Positions 53,505 through 61,284 of a DNA stretch of 64,000 bases are shown here, piece by piece. Positions within the stretch are counted from its first letter, which is position 1. Each line of letters opens with the position of its first letter. Location of the stretch: assembly GCA_002315375.1 (NCBI GenBank), contig DCHR01000036.1, forward strand, positions 65,953 to 129,952, read 5' to 3'. Below the pieces are notes generated by a model. The model made no database searches. It saw nothing but the letters and a program-made list of their open reading frames with translations, and was not told where the DNA came from. The DNA comes from Treponema sp. UBA1747 (GTDB lineage: Bacteria > Spirochaetota > Spirochaetia > Treponematales > Treponemataceae). Made by a program: the position numbers and the translations under genes.

Positions 53505-53780
53505 TTATTTAGAAGCAAATGTCACATTGTAAAGAGACATCATTCTTGACTTTTTGCGTGAAGCAGCATTGCGTGTTACAACGCCCTTAGAACGTGCACT
53601 GTCAAGAGCTGACTGAAGTTCTACAAGTTTAGCTTTTGCAGCAGCTTCGTCTTTTGCCTGACAAGCTTCTACAAACTGTCTTGCATAAGTTTTGCATTCT
53701 GATTTTACAGCTTTGTTATGAATTCTGCGAACTTCGCTCTGCTTGTGTCTTTTCTGTGCAGATGTTTGTTTAGTAGCCAA
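53505..53780 (-). CDS. rpsT: Small-subunit ribosomal protein S20 (TTG start)
   Basis: A 91-residue basic helical protein with the S20 pattern 'SAQKRHKQSEVRRIHNKAVK', 'SALDSARSKGVVTRNAASRK' and 'KKSRMM'. It binds 16S rRNA. The start codon is TTG (53780): no ATG or GTG is available and TGGGGG lies upstream. E. coli rpsT also uses UUG and is limited by it in autogenous translational control, so the weak start may be kept on purpose. A terminator follows 33 bases after the stop. Confidence 0.95.
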   Translation of the reverse strand: MATKQTSAQKRHKQSEVRRIHNKAVKSECKTYARQFVEACQAKDEAAAKAKLVELQSALDSARSKGVVTRNAASRKKSRMMSLYNVTFASK

Positions 53781-53844
53781 AGGGAACCCCCACTCTAAAT
53801 TAATAGATTTATTTTATAAAAATTAATAGCAAAATTAAAAAAGA

Positions 53845-54018
53845 TTATTTGAAATCTTTTGGACGTCTTTCAGTACGTTTGCAACCCTGACATTCGGCGA
53901 TATTCTTAAGTCTTCCGCCTTCATACATAGTTTTCATTATGATTTCCCCGTTACAATCCGGGCACATGAATTTCTGTGTTGCAACTGTTGTACGAGAGTT
54001 TTTACTTGCTCCAGCCAT
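53845..54018 (-). CDS. Small zinc-ribbon protein, 57 residues
   Basis: A 57-residue basic protein with two Cys pairs, 'FMCPDCNGE' (residues 19-22) and 'AECQGCKRTERRP' (43-46), spaced as in a zinc ribbon. GGAGG lies 6 bases before the ATG, and it is in a ribosomal-protein neighbourhood between rpsT and plsC. It is not a recognisable L33 or L36. A ribosome- or RNA-associated role is plausible from size, charge and context; this is inference only. Confidence 0.85.
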   Translation of the reverse strand: MAGASKNSRTTVATQKFMCPDCNGEIIMKTMYEGGRLKNIAECQGCKRTERRPKDFK

Positions 54019-54081
54019 CTTTTGCCTCCAAAACGTATATTAGGATAATATCTTAATGATTTCTACTATAAGTGTCAATAA

Positions 54082-54843
54082 CTAACGAACATTGGAAGGG
54101 ATTTTACGCCATTCCTCTACCTGTTCCATAATCATTATTCTGGCTTCTTCCAGTATTTTCTGTTCTTCTTCCTTTGTTTTAGGATTATCATAAACTTTCA
54201 GAACTTTTACCCGGTAAGAACCATTTTTCATAGTAAAAAACTTCTTTAAATCACGCAATGCAAAACCACCGTCAAGTGCACACACAACAACAGGCAGTCC
54301 CGAGCTTTCAGCCAGTTTTCTGAATCCTGCAGAATAAAATTTTCCTACATTTCCGTCGCGTGTACGGGTTCCTTCAGGAAACAGCACAGGAATCTGATTT
54401 CTTTCAGCTACCCTTTTCCCGAAATTTTCCATATATTTCATTGCTTCCATAGGCTTGGCCTTCCGCGGAATCATACAATGTTCCTGGGTTCTCAGCATTT
54501 CTGAAACTAGTGGAACATGACGACTCAAGGAATCTTTGGCAACAAAACGAAGTACTTTTTCCCTGCGGAAATAATTCATATAAGCCGGAATATCCAGAAG
54601 ACTCTGATGATTTGAGAGCAAAATAAACTGTTCAGGCAGATCTTTATCATTTTCACGGTATGCAAAATAGTGAAAATTACGATAGCAGTTCATAACGGCA
54701 AAAAGACGCCTTGCACAAACATACACAATGTAATCGGATATTGCCAGACTCCAGCGATAAGAAACCGGATAAGCAATAATGTTCATTACAGAAGGAGGAA
54801 GAATCATTCCGAAAATGCACAAAACAGTTATAAAAGTCGACAT
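54082..54843 (-). CDS. plsC: 1-Acyl-sn-glycerol-3-phosphate acyltransferase
   Basis: A 253-residue enzyme of phospholipid synthesis. Motif I is 'LLSNHQSLLDIPAYM' (H-x4-D, about 78), motif II 'CMIPRKAKPMEAMKYM' and motif III 'LFPEGTRTRDGNVGKF' (about 160). A hydrophobic N-terminal segment anchors it. It has no clear Shine-Dalgarno: TAATAT lies 6 bases before the ATG, raising the leaderless option again. It stands alone between the zinc-ribbon gene and rpmE. Confidence 0.94.
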   Translation of the reverse strand: MSTFITVLCIFGMILPPSVMNIIAYPVSYRWSLAISDYIVYVCARRLFAVMNCYRNFHYFAYRENDKDLPEQFILLSNHQSLLDIPAYMNYFRREKVLRFVAKDSLSRHVPLVSEMLRTQEHCMIPRKAKPMEAMKYMENFGKRVAERNQIPVLFPEGTRTRDGNVGKFYSAGFRKLAESSGLPVVVCALDGGFALRDLKKFFTMKNGSYRVKVLKVYDNPKTKEEEQKILEEARIMIMEQVEEWRKIPSNVR

Positions 54844-54895
54844 AGTAAAATATTAACAGAAAATATAAAAAGAATGAAGAAAAAGTTTGCTATAA

Positions 54896-54943
54896 ATAAA
54901 AAAAGCCAAAGGATAATCAGTAATACCTGAATCCTTTGGCTTT
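54896..54943 (-). terminator. Terminator after rpmE
   Basis: AAAGCCAAAGGAT (54902-54914) and ATCCTTTGGCTTT (54931-54943) form a perfect 13-base stem; on the minus strand a T run follows. Confidence 0.9.
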
Positions 54944-54962
54944 CTTTTCAGAAGAAAGAAAA

Positions 54963-55184
54963 CTATTTGTTTTCCTGTGTTTTTCCGAAGTTTGCGTAAC
55001 GTTTGTTGAAGCGGTCGATACGTCCGGCTGTGTCAACGAGTTTCTGCTTACCAGTATAGAATGGGTGGCAAGCTGAACAAATTTCAACGTGAATATCTTT
55101 TACAGTTGAACGTGTTTCGATTACATTACCGCATACGCAAGTAATTGTTGTGAGTGTGTACTCTGGATGAATATCCTTTTTCAT
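54963..55184 (-). CDS. rpmE: Large-subunit ribosomal protein L31 (zinc form)
   Basis: A 73-residue protein with 'IHPEYTLTTITCVCGNVIET' and 'EICSACHPFYTGKQKLVD', carrying the four Cys of the zinc-binding (C+) L31 form. It sits at the subunit interface of the ribosome. A promoter and a structured leader of about 78 bases lie upstream, divergent from glgC. Confidence 0.96.
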   Translation of the reverse strand: MKKDIHPEYTLTTITCVCGNVIETRSTVKDIHVEICSACHPFYTGKQKLVDTAGRIDRFNKRYANFGKTQENK

Positions 55185-55268
55185 TTGGATCCCCTATCGG
55201 TCTTGCCCGGTTGTGTAGAAAATTATCAAGCCGCAACCACAAAACCTAAAATTTGTTATAACAGAGTT

Positions 55269-55297
55269 ACTATATTACAAAGCGTAAATAATATCAA
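55269..55297 (-). promoter_or_regulatory. rpmE promoter
   Basis: On the minus strand TTGATA (55297-55292) and TATAGT (55274-55269) are 17 bases apart. The transcript would have about 78 bases of leader, containing GGTTGTG- and CAACC-type complementary words (55203-55240). Confidence 0.65.
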
Positions 55298-55354
55298 TAC
55301 CTTTCCTTTTTTCCTGAATATAGCCTATAAAATAGTAAAAACTATATATAAAAG

Positions 55355-55383
55355 TTGCGGATTGGAGACTTTGGATTTATAAT
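55355..55383 (+). promoter_or_regulatory. glgC promoter
   Basis: TTGCGG (55355-55360) and TATAAT (55378-55383) are 17 bases apart, 47 bases before the ATG with AAAGGAG. Confidence 0.68.
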
Positions 55384-55430
55384 ATTTTCTATAATTATGA
55401 GCTTTACAAGCTAAAAAGGAGCAAATATAA

Positions 55431-56690
55431 ATGGAAGAACCACGCGTAGTATCGATTATTCTTGGCGGCGGAAAAGGAACCCGTCTTTACCCTCTTACAA
55501 AGGAAAGATCAAAACCAGCAGTTTCATTCGGGGGAAAATACAGAATCGTTGATATTCCAATTTCAAACTGTATCAACTCAGGTTACAAGAAGATTTACCT
55601 TCTGACACAGTTTAATTCTGTTTCACTTCATATGCACATTACAAACAGCTATAACTTTGACCGTTTCTCAAACGGATTCGTAGAAATCATGGCTGCAGAA
55701 CAGACTCTGGAGCATTCAGGATGGTACGAAGGAACTGCTGATGCAGTTCGCAAACACCTGAACCATTTCAAAGCACAGAATCCAACTCATTACATTATCC
55801 TTTCAGGTGACCAGCTTTACAAAATGGATCTGAAAGAGTTCCTGAACGAACATATTAAATCTGGTGCTGACGTTACAATCGCTACTACCGCTGTAAACCG
55901 CCATGATGCTTCTGGTTTCGGAATCATGAAGATTGACGAAAACAACCGCATCAAGGAATTCATGGAAAAACCAAAGAAGGACCTGAATATTGACACATGG
56001 AAAATTCCTGAAGCTGCACGCGGTGACCTTCCAAAAGAAAAAGAATACCTTGCTTCAATGGGTATCTACATCTTCAATGCAGACACAATGGAAGAAGTTC
56101 TGAACAACGAATACACAGACTTCGGAAAAGAAATCATTCCACAGGCAATCGACAAGAAAAAGATCAATTCTTACATCTTCGATGATTACTGGGAAGACAT
56201 CGGAACAATCAAGAGTTTCTACGACGCAAACATCGAACTTACAGATCCAAAACCACGTTTCAACCTGTACGATATGGAATCTCCAATCTACACACACATG
56301 AGAAACCTGCCTGCTTCAAAAATCAACAAAGCAGATATGGATTCATGTCTTGCATCTGAAGGTTGTATCATTACAAACTCAAAACTCCACAAATCTGTAA
56401 TCGGTGTACGCTCAGTTATCAATGACGGCTGTGATTTTGAAGGCGTTATCATGATGGGTGCTGACTACTACGACATGGAATCTAAGAAAGGTGTTCCTGC
56501 TATCGGTATCGGTAAAAACTGTAAGATTGCAAAAACAATCATCGACAAGAATGCACGTATAGGTGACAACTGTAAAATCAACGTTTCTGGAAAAGTTTAC
56601 GAAGACGGTGACTACGGAACATTCTATGTTTCAGATGGTATTATCGTTATCCGTAAGGGTGCAATCATCCAGGATGGCACAGTAATTTAA
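55431..56690 (+). CDS. glgC: Glucose-1-phosphate adenylyltransferase
   Basis: A 419-residue ADP-glucose pyrophosphorylase, the committed step of glycogen synthesis. N-terminal 'ILGGGKGTRLYPLTKERSKP' with 'YRIVDIPISNCINSG' is the nucleotide-sugar site; 'YWEDIGTIKSFYDANIEL' and the C-terminal left-handed beta-helix ('CIITNSKLHKSVIGVRSVIN') complete the family plan. Codon bias suggests solid expression. No other glg genes are in the window. A terminator follows. Confidence 0.96.
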   Translation: MEEPRVVSIILGGGKGTRLYPLTKERSKPAVSFGGKYRIVDIPISNCINSGYKKIYLLTQFNSVSLHMHITNSYNFDRFSNGFVEIMAAEQTLEHSGWYEGTADAVRKHLNHFKAQNPTHYIILSGDQLYKMDLKEFLNEHIKSGADVTIATTAVNRHDASGFGIMKIDENNRIKEFMEKPKKDLNIDTWKIPEAARGDLPKEKEYLASMGIYIFNADTMEEVLNNEYTDFGKEIIPQAIDKKKINSYIFDDYWEDIGTIKSFYDANIELTDPKPRFNLYDMESPIYTHMRNLPASKINKADMDSCLASEGCIITNSKLHKSVIGVRSVINDGCDFEGVIMMGADYYDMESKKGVPAIGIGKNCKIAKTIIDKNARIGDNCKINVSGKVYEDGDYGTFYVSDGIIVIRKGAIIQDGTVI

Positions 56691-56720
56691 TTTAATCTGC
56701 AAAAGATTAATTGTTTATGA

Positions 56721-56757
56721 AACTTCCAGTACAATTTCTTTGTGCTGGAAGTTTTTT
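56721..56757 (+). terminator. Terminator after glgC
   Basis: AACTTCCAGTACA (56721-56733) pairs with TGTGCTGGAAGTT (56741-56753), with one G-T pair, then six T residues. Confidence 0.9.
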
Positions 56758-56777
56758 ATGGAAAAAAGTACAAAACT

Positions 56778-57107
56778 ATGAGTGACAGGTACAAAAATCT
56801 CGGCAATTTATTGAGCAGAAAAATCGAAGATGAATTAGTCTCGGAAAGCAAAAGCACGGAAAATGAGGCAATTTCTGTTCATAAGGATAACCTGCCGGAA
56901 GAAAACTCAGAAAATGAGATTTCAATTCAAAATAATCATCTGCCGGAGGAGCAATCGTCAGAGAAACAGAGAGTATCTCTTAAGGATCTGCTTCCACAAA
57001 ATGAAATTCCTGTAGGAGAAATACTCCAGCCTGACCAGTTTACAGAAGATGTTCCCGTAAAACTAATCAGGGCGGAGGTTTCTTTTCCTGAAAAACAGGA
57101 TGATTAA
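56778..57107 (+). CDS. Hypothetical acidic protein
   Basis: A 109-residue protein, probably disordered, with a twofold internal motif ('NLPEENSENEISIQN' and 'HLPEEQSSEKQ') and a C-terminal 'VPVKLIRAEVSFPEKQDD'. The longer frame beginning at 56742 starts inside the glgC terminator, so the Met at 56778 is preferred, though no Shine-Dalgarno is visible. No family is recognised. It ends 13 bases from the convergent repeat-lipoprotein gene. It could be spurious, but no better frame covers the region. Confidence 0.5.
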   Translation: MSDRYKNLGNLLSRKIEDELVSESKSTENEAISVHKDNLPEENSENEISIQNNHLPEEQSSEKQRVSLKDLLPQNEIPVGEILQPDQFTEDVPVKLIRAEVSFPEKQDD

Positions 57108-57120
57108 TTAAAAGTTTTTA

Positions 57121-60100
57121 TTAGTATGCGTCAGCCGGAACACAGAGAGCCGGTACAACACCGCCACCACTGCGGATTCGCCAGGCATTCTCGGTATTTA
57201 CCCAACCAGAACATGATGGTCTGTAAACCATGTCCGAATTATTGGAATAAGAACGGGTCCACCACCAGCCGCTTTCATAAGTAACCTTGGCAGTATTCAT
57301 AGCCCCGGTAGACAAAGCATAATCTGTATAACAAATTCTTCTTGAACCATTTACACCGGAATCACTATTCGGATGGTCACAAAAGCCGTATTCCATAGTA
57401 GTAACTTCTTTAAGGCTGAGAAGGAAGATTTTATCGTTGGTATTTATTTCATTGACACTGTTAAGATTTGGGTTAAGAGTTCCACAGGTATCCTTACACT
57501 GGCTGATTGAGTTATCTACAACTGCTGTTACAATGAGATTCTGTGCTTCAGAAGTAAAGGCTGACTGAAGGAAGCCAACGTCTTCATAAGTGCGAATCTG
57601 GTCATCTTCCAGTTCATAAGAACCATTCAGGTAAGCACGAATATTACTGTATTTATAGTTATTGCAATAATACTGTGTTCCGTTTATTACTCTGTTTCCG
57701 CTTGAAGCAGTGAATGCAATTCCGGATATAAGCTGATTTTCTGCAAAGAGAAGCTTGTTGCCGTTATAATTATCAGTCAGAACGCGCCAAACAATAGGTT
57801 CAACCTTAAAGTATCTGTACGAGTTATTTTTTGCAGTCTTTGCAACAGTTCCATCAGAATACTTATTATCTTCTTCTGCTTTTGGATATAAAGCTCCTTT
57901 CTCCAGATCACTGGCAACCAAATCTCCTTTACTCAACAATGCCTCTGAATCATAGGCTTTTTCGAGATGTCTGATATACCAGTATCCGTCGTTTCCAAGG
58001 TAATAGGTATTACCGCCTAGAGTTTTTGTTTTTTCTGTAACCGTAAAATCTTCCGGCATTACTGTCTGAGGCCAGTCACCGAAAGTAACCCTGTCATAGG
58101 CAGCAGTATATCCCTCTTCGTTTTTCTTAGTTTCGGTATTATAGTGGTAAACAGATCTTGTAACGCTGTTGATTTTCTTTACAGTATCATGGAACTTGTA
58201 AACAACATCGATTAAATATTCAGTGGTAAAGCTTTCATAAGTTACAGTTACCTTTTTATCAGTTCCAAGAGACTTCAGAGCATTTCCAGGGGCAACTGCA
58301 AAACCGGTTACTTCTTCATAAGAACCGTCTGAATACTCAGTCTTCACAACTAAACCTGTTGAATCAAAAGAATCGCCTAAATCGAACATTGTCTTTGCAT
58401 TTTTTACATCAACTACAATACCAATTACATAAGCCTCAGGAGGAAGAAGAGTACATTCTTTTGCTTCCGCACGGGTGTCATATTCGGCACCACAGTGTGC
58501 ACAGACGTATTTCTTTACAATCTTTTCAACTTCTTTATCAACATATTCAATCTGAACACCACAGCAGGCTGCAGCAGCTTCAGCAGTATCAAATTCTTTC
58601 TGGTCTTTAGGACAGATGTATTTGTAAACAGGCTTTTCAACTTCTTTGATTACTTCCTGGACTCCGCAGCAGTTTGCGGCCTCTTCAGCTGTATCAAATT
58701 CCTTCTGGTCTTTAGGACATACGTATTTTTTTACAGTCTGAACACCACAGCATTCTGCAGCTTCTTCAGCTGAAGCATATTCCATTTTATCTTTTGGACA
58801 TACGTATTTTGTAACAATCTTTTCGACTTCTTTATCTACGTATTCAATCTGGACACCACAGCAGGCGGCAGCAGCTGCAGCGGTATCAAATTCTTTCTGG
58901 TCTTTAGGACAAATATAGATGTAAACAGGCTTTTCGACTTCTTTGATTACTTCCTGGACTCCGCAGCAGGCAGCGGCTTCTTCTGCTGTATCAAATTCCT
59001 TCTGATCTTTAGGACAAACGTATTTTTTTACAGTATGAACACCACAGCATTCTGCAGCTTCTTCAGCTGAAGCATATTCCATCTTGTCTTTTGGACATAC
59101 GTATTTTGTAACAATCTTTTCGACTTCTTTATCTACGTATTCAATCTGAACACCACAGCAGGCAGCAGCTGCTGCAGCAGTATCAAATTCCTTTTTATCT
59201 TTAGGACAAATGTAGATGTAAACAGGCTTTTCAACTTCTTTGATTACTTCCTGGACACCGCAGCAGTTTGCGGCTTCTTCAACTGTATCAAATTCCTTCT
59301 GGTCTTTAGGACATACATATTTTTTTACAGTTTGTACACCACAGCATTCAGCTGCTTCTTCAGCTGAAGCATATTCCATTTTATCTTTTGGACATACGTA
59401 TTTTGTAACAATCTTTTCGACTTCTTTCTCTACGTATTCAATCTGGACACCACAGCAGGCGGCAGCAGCCTCAGCTGTATCAAATTCTTTCTGGTCTTTA
59501 GGACAGATGTATTTGTAAACAGTTTTTTCAACTTCTTTAATTACTTCCTGGACTCCGCAGCAGGCAGCGGCTTCTTCTGCTGTATCAAATTCCTTCTGAT
59601 CTTTAGGGCATACATATTTTTTTACAGTCTGTACGCCACAACATTCGGCTGCTTCTTCAGCTGATTCGAATTCCTTCTTGTCTTTAGGACATACGTATTT
59701 TGTAACGATCTTTTCTACTTCTTTATCTACGTATTCAATCTGAACGCCACAGCAGGCTGCGGCTTCTTCAGCTGTATCAAATTCCTTTTTATCTTTAGGA
59801 CAGATGTAGTAATAAACAGGCTTTTCAACTTCTTTAATTACTTCCTGAACTCCGCAGCAGTTTGCGGCTTCTTCTGCTGTGCCAAATTCCTTTTGATCTT
59901 TAGGACATACGTATTTATTTACAATCTGTACACCACAGCATTCAGCAGCAGCCTCCGGTGTATTGAATTCCATTTTATCCTTAGGACATACGTATTTTGT
60001 AACGATCTTTTCGACTTCTTTCTCTACATATTCAATTTGGACACCACAGCAGGCTGCAGCAGCCTCTGATGTATTAAATTCCTTTTTATCTTTCGGACAA

Positions 60101-61002
60101 ACATAGACATAAACAGGTTTTTCGACTTCTGTTATGACTTCCTGGACTCCGCAGCATTCTGCAGCTTCTTCTGCTGTATCGAATTCCTGCTGGTCTTTAG
60201 GACATACGTATTTTTTTACAACCTGAACACCACAGCATTCGGCTGCAGCCTCTGCTGAATCGTATTCCATTTTATCCTTAGGACATACGTATTTTGTAAC
60301 GATCTTTTCAACTTCTTTCTCTACGTATTCAATCTGGACGCCACAGCAGGCTGCAGCTTCTTCGGCTGTATCAAATACCTCTTTGTCATTCGGACAGGTG
60401 TAAACAAAAACCGTTTTCTCGACTTCTTTGATAACTTCCTGAACTCCGCAGCATTCTGCAGCTTCTTCAGATGTGTCAAATTCCTGATGATCCTTAGGAC
60501 AAACATATTTTTTTACAACCTGTACACCACAGCATTCGGCAGCGGCTTCGACTGTATCATATTCTTTAACACAGGTTGAACAAACGTATTTTTTTACGAC
60601 TTTTTCGATTTCCTGAGTAATATACTGAACAGGAACATCACAACAGCCGGAAGCTTCCTCTACAGTCGTATATTCCTTATCGCACTGCGGACAAACATAG
60701 CTTTTTACAGGAACCTCAACTTCGCTTACTACAGTCTGAACTCCACAGCATTCTGCTGCTGCTTCAGCCGTATCAAATTCCTTCTGATCTTTCGGACATA
60801 TATATTTTTTCAATGCACCGCAACATTTGAAAGCTTCTTCTACTGTCTTATAGGAATTCATACATGTCGGACAAATATAAACAGTTTTCTCCACTTCTTT
60901 AGTCACATAAATATATTCCGGTTCCATTTTGCATGAAAACAAATTAACCAGTAAAAGGAGACCTAAAGAAAGCCCGGATAAAATTTTATGTATCTTTTTC
61001 AT
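57121..61002 (-). CDS. Giant Cys-module repeat lipoprotein with Ig-like and DUF6273-like domains
   Basis: A 1293-residue surface lipoprotein. The signal ends in 'VNLFSC' (lipid Cys 24). Residues 41-861 hold 25 modules of the form [KY]-[YI]-x-C-P-x-[CD]-x3-[FY]-x5-A-x2-C-C, joined by linkers rich in Val/Glu/Lys. That spacing equals the C2H2 zinc finger (C-x2-C-x3-F-x5-L-x2-H) with Cys-Cys in place of His. Modules 1, 3, 4 and 25 keep CxxC; the other 21 have CPKD or CPND. Residues 138-830 are seven exact 99-residue triads. An Ig-like domain (about 862-935, 'LGDSFDSTGLVVKTEYSDGS') and a DUF6273-like domain (about 970-1293, ending '...GWWWTRSYSNNSDMVYRPSC') follow. AAGGAG precedes the ATG. The 282-base upstream gap has no clear promoter. 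Binding of metal or redox function is inferred. Confidence 0.85.
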   Translation of the reverse strand: MKKIHKILSGLSLGLLLLVNLFSCKMEPEYIYVTKEVEKTVYICPTCMNSYKTVEEAFKCCGALKKYICPKDQKEFDTAEAAAECCGVQTVVSEVEVPVKSYVCPQCDKEYTTVEEASGCCDVPVQYITQEIEKVVKKYVCSTCVKEYDTVEAAAECCGVQVVKKYVCPKDHQEFDTSEEAAECCGVQEVIKEVEKTVFVYTCPNDKEVFDTAEEAAACCGVQIEYVEKEVEKIVTKYVCPKDKMEYDSAEAAAECCGVQVVKKYVCPKDQQEFDTAEEAAECCGVQEVITEVEKPVYVYVCPKDKKEFNTSEAAAACCGVQIEYVEKEVEKIVTKYVCPKDKMEFNTPEAAAECCGVQIVNKYVCPKDQKEFGTAEEAANCCGVQEVIKEVEKPVYYYICPKDKKEFDTAEEAAACCGVQIEYVDKEVEKIVTKYVCPKDKKEFESAEEAAECCGVQTVKKYVCPKDQKEFDTAEEAAACCGVQEVIKEVEKTVYKYICPKDQKEFDTAEAAAACCGVQIEYVEKEVEKIVTKYVCPKDKMEYASAEEAAECCGVQTVKKYVCPKDQKEFDTVEEAANCCGVQEVIKEVEKPVYIYICPKDKKEFDTAAAAAACCGVQIEYVDKEVEKIVTKYVCPKDKMEYASAEEAAECCGVHTVKKYVCPKDQKEFDTAEEAAACCGVQEVIKEVEKPVYIYICPKDQKEFDTAAAAAACCGVQIEYVDKEVEKIVTKYVCPKDKMEYASAEEAAECCGVQTVKKYVCPKDQKEFDTAEEAANCCGVQEVIKEVEKPVYKYICPKDQKEFDTAEAAAACCGVQIEYVDKEVEKIVKKYVCAHCGAEYDTRAEAKECTLLPPEAYVIGIVVDVKNAKTMFDLGDSFDSTGLVVKTEYSDGSYEEVTGFAVAPGNALKSLGTDKKVTVTYESFTTEYLIDVVYKFHDTVKKINSVTRSVYHYNTETKKNEEGYTAAYDRVTFGDWPQTVMPEDFTVTEKTKTLGGNTYYLGNDGYWYIRHLEKAYDSEALLSKGDLVASDLEKGALYPKAEEDNKYSDGTVAKTAKNNSYRYFKVEPIVWRVLTDNYNGNKLLFAENQLISGIAFTASSGNRVINGTQYYCNNYKYSNIRAYLNGSYELEDDQIRTYEDVGFLQSAFTSEAQNLIVTAVVDNSISQCKDTCGTLNPNLNSVNEINTNDKIFLLSLKEVTTMEYGFCDHPNSDSGVNGSRRICYTDYALSTGAMNTAKVTYESGWWWTRSYSNNSDMVYRPSCSGWVNTENAWRIRSGGGVVPALCVPADAY
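58513..60591 (-). repeat. Seven 297-bp tandem repeats inside the Cys-module gene
   Basis: The phase marker GTATTTTGTAAC recurs at 58804, 59101, 59398, 59695, 59992 and 60289, exactly 297 bases apart, with no insertion or deletion. Each unit encodes three Cys modules of 27, 35 and 37 residues. Units nearest the 3' end of the gene (58.5-59.7 kb) are almost identical in DNA, while those towards the 5' end have more silent and replacement changes, pointing to stepwise growth at the 3' side. Confidence 0.92.
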
Positions 61003-61284
61003 AATCTTCTCCTTAAAAAAAATTACACCGAATCAAGGCGCGTTAACAACAAAAGCCCTGATTTCATTGTTTCAGGAGTTTCAAACAACCCCATAAACAA
61101 AAAAACCAACCGATTTTTTTGAGACTAATAAAACTTTAATTTGAAAAAAACTTTTGAAAAGAAATATTTTTAACTATATATATTTTACACTTTTATGGAC
61201 CAATTATCAAGAAAAATCTGTTTTTACAACATTTCAACAATTTCTGGCAAAAATCCTTATTAAAAAAACAGAACTTTCCCATTT

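Noticed and set aside
57121..57300. Possible variable region of a diversity-generating retroelement
   Set aside because: The C-terminal domain has the right look, but no reverse transcriptase or template repeat is visible in the window.
58513..60591. CRISPR-like regular repeats
   Set aside because: The period is 297 bases, in frame and fully coding; there are no short repeats with unique spacers.
61003..61284. Sigma-54 promoter before the Cys-module gene, next to an NtrC-type regulator
   Set aside because: No GG-N10-GC element with a TGGCAC/TTGCA context is present on the minus strand; nothing definite is seen in this gap.
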